This document shows, piece by piece, positions 59,201 to 64,000 of a stretch of DNA of 64,000 nt. Under the pieces are notes generated by a model. That model searched no databases, was not told the origin of the DNA, and was given only the letters and a program-made list of their open reading frames with translations. Positions within the stretch are counted from its first letter, which is position 1; each line of letters begins with the position of its first letter. Origin of the DNA: Bacteroidota bacterium (GTDB lineage Bacteria; Bacteroidota; Bacteroidia; Chitinophagales; Chitinophagaceae); the NCBI GenBank assembly GCA_005882315.1, contig VBAR01000001.1, forward strand, positions 1,685,736 to 1,749,735. Reading direction: 5' to 3'. The position numbers and the translations under genes were made by a program.

Positions 59201-60016
59201 GGGGTCAGTGGCTGGGTTATAATAAAAAACATTTGTTGTGTTTGCGATTAAGTTCAGGTGAAGAGCCAGATCTTTTTCATATACACCATTACTTCTTGTT
59301 AGGGTGGCGTTTACAGCGGCCAATACCAATGCAACCTGTGCAGCGCTGGTAGCGCCAAAATAGTTAGAGTATTCGGCCGTAACAGATTGTGCAAGCCGCA
59401 TTGTTTTTAACTCGCCTGCCGAACTTAAAATGATATTAGAAGATTGAATGGATGTACTAATACCAGATAATAGTCGCTGATCTTGTGTGCTGCATGTCCA
59501 TGGTAATTCACCTTTTTTTCTTACTGAGTTAAACACAGCATAAAACGAATGATCTTGGGAATAAGGTTCGACAAATTCATTTTCTGTTCCTGTTCTGAAA
59601 ATCATGGACTGTACACCCTGAGGTGAAATACTTAACTTAAGCGTTGCTTGTTTGTCTGTAATTCCTTTACCGGAGAAGGCTCTTATATCAGGAAACCTTG
59701 TTTGCAGTTCCTGTTCAAAGTTGGATGCTTCATACACTTCAAACTGTTCCATCTCTCCTTGTACATTTGGTATAGTAATGATGGTGGAATGCTGTGCCTG
59801 ATCACCAACAATGGAAAACAACTGTTGACGGAATGCAATTATGTTTAAGCCAAATAATTTATAGGTGCCGGGAAAAGATTTTCTTTTTACCGCTTTGTCA
59901 GGAACTAATGTAGTGGCATCATTATATTGCGACCAATAGCTTTGCTGCGCAGCAGCCTCAAAAGAAATACAACTCACTACACATAATAATAGAGCTGCTT
60001 TAAAAAATTTTATCAT
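56246..60016 (-). CDS. Secreted reprolysin-like (M12B-type) zinc metalloprotease with multiple beta domains
   Basis: The 1256-residue protein starts with a signal peptide (MIKFFKAALLLCVVSCISFEAA). A propeptide-like region (about 25-190) precedes the catalytic domain with HEIGHQLGANH (zinc ligands His351, His355, His361; catalytic Glu352) and a Met-turn (TIMGYAG, Met383). Then follow a PKD/cadherin-like domain (VVNAGSDYTIPISTPFALTG), a domain with the WTGGSAQTITWDVANT motif, a Calx-beta-like domain (about 690-800), and beta-rich tails. No typical T9SS signature closes it; the end is CIVNPGFTLTLTGL. It should act outside the cell on proteins. Confidence 0.85.
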   Translation of the reverse strand: MIKFFKAALLLCVVSCISFEAAAQQSYWSQYNDATTLVPDKAVKRKSFPGTYKLFGLNIIAFRQQLFSIVGDQAQHSTIITIPNVQGEMEQFEVYEASNFEQELQTRFPDIRAFSGKGITDKQATLKLSISPQGVQSMIFRTGTENEFVEPYSQDHSFYAVFNSVRKKGELPWTCSTQDQRLLSGISTSIQSSNIILSSAGELKTMRLAQSVTAEYSNYFGATSAAQVALVLAAVNATLTRSNGVYEKDLALHLNLIANTTNVFYYNPATDPYSDPATGSGGAWNGEVQNTLTSVIGEANYDIGHLFGDSGGGGNAGCIGCVCVNGQKGSGFTSPSDGIPQGDNFDIDYVVHEIGHQLGANHTFSYAIEGTGVNKEVGSGITIMGYAGITDQDVAPHSIAYYHQASIAQIQANLATKTCPVTVNISATNATPVVNAGSDYTIPISTPFALTGSATDANPSDVLTYSWEQNDNANGTQTGNASVASATKATGPNWISFSPTTSPTRLFPKLSTILAGQLISGPLPGGDAIANTEALSSVSRTLNFRLTARDNAPFNSTVPQSVGQSQFDDIVVTVTNTSGPFQITSPNTSVIWTGGSAQTITWDVANTTAAPVSCANVKISLSTDGGNTFTTLLASTPNDGTQSVTLPALPTTFSTCRIKVESVGNIFFDINNTNFTITAPDIQFEFSGDTQKEITNTTAGCRNYKDYIVNMKTNQPLAGSGTAVITINPSVSSTAILGTDYDFTTNGNFATPGNTLSFTVGGSTILPLTLRIYDDASVETTEFLTLTYSLAAGSTNAVTGTENQTYTFTITDNDIAPHVAVTPLATIGSGNTTFMHPFRGEFNDARTQILLTSSELMAAGFYDGTISNFTEMALNVVSKNSTIPYNGLTIKMKNTTTTSLDGGAFETGTTTVFGPVSYSTIAGINNFVLTTPFAWDSTKNLLIEICYNNGNGGGGNSEADSVATTITSVLNMHYDRTATSSAAGCTLPTANFISSFRPNVRLKQQPVAETPVETVLNSTKTIYLGPFADVYFYSSADNELMTRIQNLTSFDYGCTQVTVDRAGNTSAQFWNNDASNYLLSKSIKVVPTNNTTAGNYQITLYYTGAEVSGWQVPTGRLFANNQIIKVSNGFNIPDVTPSNVHLDDVTIAGATAGTTGTTRSIKSEFKNTGFSGFGAGYPCSPLSGEVFWTGAVNTDWFNTGNWACGVLPGPTTDVRISNGLVNYPVITGNPTIKSLTLNTGASCIVNPGFTLTLTGL

Positions 60017-60274
60017 ATTTCATAGTTCGACAACCCAATCTTTGTTCTGGGTTGAATTGGTGAAGGGATTTATTATACAAAGTAGCAAATTCCGCCAAAT
60101 TTCATCTAAACTTTGTCGCAACCGCCTTTTATTTGCCAAATCTAAAAAAGAACCTGCTACAATTACCACCGGTTGTGGAATTATGATCAGAGCCAGGTGA
60201 CCCGGATCAATTCTGACAATCAATACTAACAAATAATTTCAGCATCTTTGGCCCTCACCAGATAATTGTTTTAA

Positions 60275-61693
60275 ATGAAATATTTATTGACCCCGATCTT
60301 ATTATTTTTGTTTACAAGCCTGAATGCACAACAAACAGACTTCCTGGTAAAGCCCTATTTACAAATCGGCAAAAAGCCATCACCACAATCAATGCAACTG
60401 CTATGGCATTCAACGGTATCAAACGATGTATGGATTGCAGAATATAAAAATAGTACCAGCAACGACTGGATAAAATCAGAAAACCCAACTACATCAAAAA
60501 TTGCTGTGGCAGGTATTGACCCTTTTTTGATTTACAGCACATCATTTACATCGCTGAACCCGGGTGGTACATTTCAATATCGTGTTTCAAAAAATGGTAA
60601 GATCGTTTTCACCGCAGAAGCAAAAGCTTTGAAAACGCCGGAGCAATCTTACCGGGTTGCTATTTTGGGTGATATGGCTACAGGTACTAAGCAATCCGGC
60701 CGAATTGCAAATGGGATCTATAATTCAAATCCTGATCTCGTAGCTGTTGCCGGTGATATTGTGTATAACCGTGGAATGATCTCAGAATATAAAACAAAAT
60801 ACTGGCCGGTATATAATGCTGATCAAATAGATTCATTCAACGTGCCATTATTACGTTCAATACCTTTTGTTGCTGCACCAGGAAATCATGATCTATTGTC
60901 AAGGGATCTGGATCAGTATCCTGCGTCATTGGCCTATTATCATTTCTGGGAACAGCCCTTGAACGGTCCCGATGGAAAAGAAGGCGGTGCTTTGGTACCA
61001 ACATTAAAAGCATCGGATGCAAATCGCAAAGCATTTCTCGATGGGGCGGGTGAAAAATATCCGCGAATGTCTAATTTTTCTTTTGACTATGGCAATGCAC
61101 ACTGGACGGTACTTGATTCAAATCCTTATGTTGAATGGAATGATTCGTTGCTGAAAGACTGGGTGATCAAAGATCTGGCAGTTGCCCAAAATGCTACATG
61201 GCGTTTTGTATTGCTGCATCATCCGGGTTTTAATTCTTCCCGTGCACATTATGAGCAGCAGCAAATGCGTTTGCTGGCGCCCATTTTTGAAAAAGGTAAT
61301 GTTGATATCGTATTTGCAGGGCATGTACATAATTACCAACGCAGTTACCCAATGACATTTAAACCGGATAATATGGGTAGCCAGCTTGTAGCTGGCGCCA
61401 GCAATACTAAAACAGGGAGAATAGTAAATGGTCAATGGACATTAGATAAAGATTTTAACGGCAAAGGAAAAACAAAACCCAAAGGTGTTATTTATATAGT
61501 TACGGGGGCCGGTGGCCAGAGCTTATACAATCCTGAACAATCAACAGATAAAGATAGCTGGCAGAAATTCACAGTGAAGTTTGAATCAAGGGTTCACACA
61601 TTTACTATTGTGGATGTATCGGGGAAAACATTAACACTGCGGCAGGTTGATATAAATGGTAAAGAAGTAGACAAAATAAAAATTACAAAGTGA
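60275..61693 (+). CDS. Purple acid phosphatase-like metallophosphoesterase
   Basis: The 472-residue precursor has a signal peptide (MKYLLTPILLFLFTSLNAQ), an N-terminal fibronectin-like domain (about 25-125) and the binuclear metal motifs: ILGDMATG, VAGDIVYNRG (the GDxxY motif, Tyr being the metal chromophore), APGNHDLL, LLHHPGF and FAGHVHNYQRSYPM. It releases phosphate from esters in the periplasm or at the surface. A near-consensus -7 element (CATCTTTG) lies upstream. Together with the PiT/porin locus it points to active phosphate scavenging. Confidence 0.9.
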   Translation: MKYLLTPILLFLFTSLNAQQTDFLVKPYLQIGKKPSPQSMQLLWHSTVSNDVWIAEYKNSTSNDWIKSENPTTSKIAVAGIDPFLIYSTSFTSLNPGGTFQYRVSKNGKIVFTAEAKALKTPEQSYRVAILGDMATGTKQSGRIANGIYNSNPDLVAVAGDIVYNRGMISEYKTKYWPVYNADQIDSFNVPLLRSIPFVAAPGNHDLLSRDLDQYPASLAYYHFWEQPLNGPDGKEGGALVPTLKASDANRKAFLDGAGEKYPRMSNFSFDYGNAHWTVLDSNPYVEWNDSLLKDWVIKDLAVAQNATWRFVLLHHPGFNSSRAHYEQQQMRLLAPIFEKGNVDIVFAGHVHNYQRSYPMTFKPDNMGSQLVAGASNTKTGRIVNGQWTLDKDFNGKGKTKPKGVIYIVTGAGGQSLYNPEQSTDKDSWQKFTVKFESRVHTFTIVDVSGKTLTLRQVDINGKEVDKIKITK

Positions 61694-61710
61694 TAGTAAA
61701 GAGATATAAA

Positions 61711-61735
61711 ATAAAAAGAGCTGCATACGCAGCCC
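61711..61735 (-). terminator. Terminator of the carbamoyl phosphate operon
   Basis: GGGCTGC/GCAGCTC (7 bp, one G-T pair, loop GTAT) on the minus strand is followed by TTTTTATTTTATATC. It lies 38 bases beyond the stop of the CarB-half gene. Confidence 0.75.
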
Positions 61736-61772
61736 TTTGCTTATAATCATTTTTATATTGTTAATCCCAGTT

Positions 61773-62966
61773 CTACTTACTCAAATACATACTCCTATCC
61801 TTATACAACTGTCTGAAGTAAGGATCTCGCAGGTCTTTTATAAAACGTATTGCTTCACCTGTTGATTTCATTTCTGGTCCTAGTTCTTTATTTACTCCGG
61901 GAAATTTATTGAAGGAGAAAACAGGTTCTTTGATTGCGAATCCTTTTAATTTTTTCTCAAACTTAAAATCTTTCAGTTTGTGTGTGCCGATCATTATTTT
62001 GGTGGCTACATTCAGGTAAGGTATTTGGTATGCTTTTGCAATAAACGGTGTTGTACGGCTGGCCCTAGGGTTGGCTTCTATCACAAACACTTTATCATTT
62101 TTAATAGCAAACTGGATATTGATCAAACCCTGGATCTTTAATTCCCTTGCAATTTTTTCTGCATATTCTTCCATGGTGTGAACGATCAATGGCGTAAGAT
62201 TAAAAGCTGGCAGTACAGCGTTGCTATCACCACTATGAATACCGGCCGGTTCGATATGTTCCATCACACCCATCACATGAAAATCAGTGCCGTCAAAAAT
62301 GCCATCTATTTCTGCTTCCTGGCAACGATCAAGAAAGTGATCAACCAGGATCTTGTTGCCGGGTAAATGTTTTAATAAACTCACTACAGCTTTTTCCACT
62401 TCATCATCATTGATTACGATCCGCATTCTTTGCCCACCCAAAACATAGGAAGGACGAACCAGAACAGGATAACCAACTTTATTTGCAACAGCTACTGCTT
62501 CATCAACTGTTTCAGCTGTTCCGTAATCAGGATAAGGGATGTCAAGTTCTTTCAGCATATCACTGAAACGGCCACGGTCTTCTGCAATGTCTAGGCTATC
62601 GTAAGATGTACCGATTATTTTGATTCCTTTTTTATGTAAACGTTCGGCGAGTTTCAAAGCCGTTTGACCGCCCAGCTGAACAATGACACCATAAGGTTGT
62701 TCGAGTTCAATTATTTCCCAGAGGTGTTCCCAGTAAACCGGTTCGAAATAGAGTTTATCAGCCATATCAAAATCGGTACTCACTGTTTCCGGGTTGCAAT
62801 TGATCATGATGGCTTCATAACCACATTCTTTAATTGCTAATAAACCGTGTACGCAGCAGTAGTCGAACTCAATGCCCTGGCCGATCCGGTTAGGGCCGCT
62901 TCCTAAAACTATTATTTTCTTTTTATTGGAGGGGATCGATTCGTTGTGCTTCAAAGTCTGATTCAT
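61773..62966 (-). CDS. Stand-alone C-terminal half of carbamoyl-phosphate synthetase large subunit
   Basis: The 397-residue protein starts KKKIIVLGSGPNRIGQGIEFD, the opening of the second synthetase half of CarB (about residue 555 onward in the full-length enzyme). NCNPETVSTDFDMADKLYFEP, VQLGGQTALKLAERLHK, YPVLVRPSYVLGGQRM, and VIEANPRASRTTPFIAKA form a complete ATP-grasp carbamate kinase-like half. It ends RSMYLSK, as Bacteroidota CarB do, without the MGS domain. The first half is absent from this window. In the full enzyme this half phosphorylates carbamate to carbamoyl phosphate. The gene is 17 bases from SxtJ in an operon with a carbamoyltransferase and also has its own -7 box. The ATG at 62966 is preferred to a longer start. 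Confidence 0.85.
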   Translation of the reverse strand: MNQTLKHNESIPSNKKKIIVLGSGPNRIGQGIEFDYCCVHGLLAIKECGYEAIMINCNPETVSTDFDMADKLYFEPVYWEHLWEIIELEQPYGVIVQLGGQTALKLAERLHKKGIKIIGTSYDSLDIAEDRGRFSDMLKELDIPYPDYGTAETVDEAVAVANKVGYPVLVRPSYVLGGQRMRIVINDDEVEKAVVSLLKHLPGNKILVDHFLDRCQEAEIDGIFDGTDFHVMGVMEHIEPAGIHSGDSNAVLPAFNLTPLIVHTMEEYAEKIARELKIQGLINIQFAIKNDKVFVIEANPRASRTTPFIAKAYQIPYLNVATKIMIGTHKLKDFKFEKKLKGFAIKEPVFSFNKFPGVNKELGPEMKSTGEAIRFIKDLRDPYFRQLYKDRSMYLSK

Positions 62967-62972
62967 GGTGTG

Positions 62973-62980
62973 CAAAAATA
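62973..62980 (-). promoter_or_regulatory. -7 promoter box before the CarB-half gene
   Basis: TATTTTTG on the minus strand matches TAnnTTTG, ending 6 bases before the ATG. It suggests an internal start with a very short leader. Confidence 0.4.
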
Positions 62981-62983
62981 GGG

Positions 62984-63346
62984 TTACCACGGGTTTTCGA
63001 GGTCAGTTTTTACATATAAGTGGCCTCTGTTAATAAATAATGTTTCGTTGTTTTTATTTCGTTTTTTAAAACTCAGTTTTCCGCTCATTCTGGCAAAAAA
63101 TGCAATGGGGGTGAGAATGAAAAAGAATACAATGAATAGAATGATACGGCTATTGATCCAGCCCAATATTTTCGCCAGCCCCATCCATGCCCGGTGAATC
63201 AAAACAGCCCAGGAGGGTATGAAAAACGCAGGCAGACAAATGCCCGTTACGATAGCTACAGGCCAGTAATTTTTTAGCAAAAAGGAAAGAATTAAGAAAC
63301 CGGCTACTATTACGATCAGGGATATGGTTTCTTTTTTCAATTTCAT
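62984..63346 (-). CDS. SxtJ-like membrane protein
   Basis: The 120-residue product has three hydrophobic segments (ISLIVIVAGFLILSFLL, PVAIVTGICLPAFFIPS, IILFIVFFFILTPIAFFA) and HRAWMGLAKILGWINSR, the typical SxtJ pattern. SxtJ proteins sit next to DUF5989 and NodU/CmcH-type carbamoyltransferases in many bacteria, as here. Their function is not known. It is adjacent to the DUF5989 gene with no gap. Confidence 0.82.
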   Translation of the reverse strand: MKLKKETISLIVIVAGFLILSFLLKNYWPVAIVTGICLPAFFIPSWAVLIHRAWMGLAKILGWINSRIILFIVFFFILTPIAFFARMSGKLSFKKRNKNNETLFINRGHLYVKTDLENPW

Positions 63347-63496
63347 TTAAAATAATGAATAAATAAACGGAGCCAGTGCCGATGAACCGCCAACAATCAG
63401 TAAAACACCGAGTAGTACTAGAATAATGATGACGGGAGTCAGCCACCATTTTTTCCGTTCTTTCAGAAATAAAAAAAAGTCTTTTAAAAATTCCAT
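63347..63496 (-). CDS. DUF5989 family small membrane protein
   Basis: The 49-residue product reads MEFLKDFFLFLKERKKWWLT then VIIILVLLGVLLIVGGSSALAPFIYSLF; the Lys/Trp-rich loop and single helix are typical of DUF5989. The ATG at 63496 is chosen over the longer frame. It is between SxtJ and the carbamoyltransferase, the usual order. Confidence 0.82.
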   Translation of the reverse strand: MEFLKDFFLFLKERKKWWLTPVIIILVLLGVLLIVGGSSALAPFIYSLF

Positions 63497-63548
63497 TGTC
63501 TGCAGATTCACTGCAAAAATACAATGAACAGGCTTAATGGTTGTGTTT

Positions 63549-64000
63549 TTAATCATCTTCAAATTCTCTTTGTTTCAACTTATCAGAAAGCTCAGGCTGC
63601 TTTTCTTTATAAAAAATATAATTATTTATTACAAGTAGATCCATTCCAGTATTCATAAAACACAGGTAAGCCTCTTCAGGTGTATTCACAATCGGTTCGC
63701 CTTTCACATTAAAACTTGTATTCACAAGCATCGGGCAGCCGGTCAACCCCTTAAAAGCAGAGATCAACTGATGGAATTGCGGATCGGTTTCTTTATGTAC
63801 TGTTTGAACTCTCGCTGAAAAATCAACATGGGTGATAGCCGGGAACTGGCTTCTTAGTGTGTTGAGTTTTTCTTTTAACCCCAATGACTGATAATTTTCC
63901 GGCAGATCATTTCTGAATTCTTTTTTTAGTGGTTGAACAAGAAGCATGTATGGAGAAACGGATTTCAATTCAAAATAATCAGATGCATATTCTGCCAGCA
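63549..64000 (-). CDS. Carbamoyltransferase (NodU/CmcH type), C-terminal part
   Basis: The open frame continues beyond the right edge. The visible C-terminal 150 residues contain ASDYFELKSVSPYMLLVQPL, ITHVDFSARVQTVHKETDP, CPMLVNTSFNVKGEPIVNTPEEA and MDLLVINNYIFYKE, the carbamoyltransferase C-terminal domain. These enzymes transfer a carbamoyl group from carbamoyl phosphate to hydroxyls in glycans or natural products; the acceptor is unknown. It is first in the minus-strand operon with DUF5989, SxtJ and the CarB half. Confidence 0.9.
   Translation of the reverse strand, partial: LAEYASDYFELKSVSPYMLLVQPLKKEFRNDLPENYQSLGLKEKLNTLRSQFPAITHVDFSARVQTVHKETDPQFHQLISAFKGLTGCPMLVNTSFNVKGEPIVNTPEEAYLCFMNTGMDLLVINNYIFYKEKQPELSDKLKQREFEDD

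Noticed and set aside
61773-62990. Frameshifted full-length carB
   Set aside because: Upstream lies SxtJ on the same strand with a normal start and stop, and no trace of the N-terminal half is seen.
1-64000. CRISPR array, insertion sequence, rRNA operon
   Set aside because: No regular spacer-repeat pattern, transposase gene or rRNA sequence was seen.

Overview
This window looks like a chromosomal segment of a Bacteroidota member, most likely close to the Chitinophagaceae. It is AT-rich and carries a GldH gliding lipoprotein, secreted proteins with type IX secretion (T9SS) C-terminal sorting domains, TonB-dependent receptors, a PiT/DUF47 phosphate pair, and many Bacteroidota-type TAnnTTTG -7 boxes close to start codons. 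No plasmid, prophage or CRISPR signature was seen.

Layout. 0-9 kb: end of a two-component system, gldH, yicC, a candidate small RNA, lpxD, fatty-acid/redox enzymes and pheS. 9-16.7 kb: an arginase-fold protein with an altered metal site, a PBP4-type peptidase, mutL, and the rod-shape operon mreB-mreC-mreD. 17-24.4 kb: an Omp85-type protein, hemW, gpsA, and a tolC plus membrane-fusion-protein export pair. 24.4-29.2 kb: three secreted proteins bracketed by imperfect direct repeats and relics of a lost T9SS gene. 29.2-34.4 kb: a PLP sulfur-amino-acid enzyme, an amino acid permease, and a cobalamin riboswitch controlling a BtuB-like receptor. 34.4-35 kb: a degraded marC tail, three tRNA-Arg copies (two with a palindrome in the D-loop) and a GIY-YIG nuclease. 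35-45 kb: an HTH/DUF2975 pair, then a likely phosphate-uptake locus (DUF47, PiT, porin O/P) followed by a TonB receptor and a lipoprotein. 45-61.7 kb: a GH3/beta-lactamase fusion, EamA transporter, purH, comEC, a beta-propeller phosphoesterase, DinB, a large M12B-like metalloprotease and a purple acid phosphatase. 61.7-64 kb: carbamoyltransferase, DUF5989, SxtJ-like protein and a stand-alone C-terminal half of carbamoyl-phosphate synthetase.

The most unusual regions are the tRNA-Arg/palindrome/GIY-YIG cluster (34.37-34.99 kb), the carbamoyltransferase operon with half a CarB (61.8-64 kb), the repeat-bracketed T9SS cluster (24.4-29.2 kb), and a set of short word-like repeats that form intergenic hairpins and have entered a riboswitch arm and the MutL linker. 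All identifications come from reading motifs in the sequence and recall of protein families; no database search was run.
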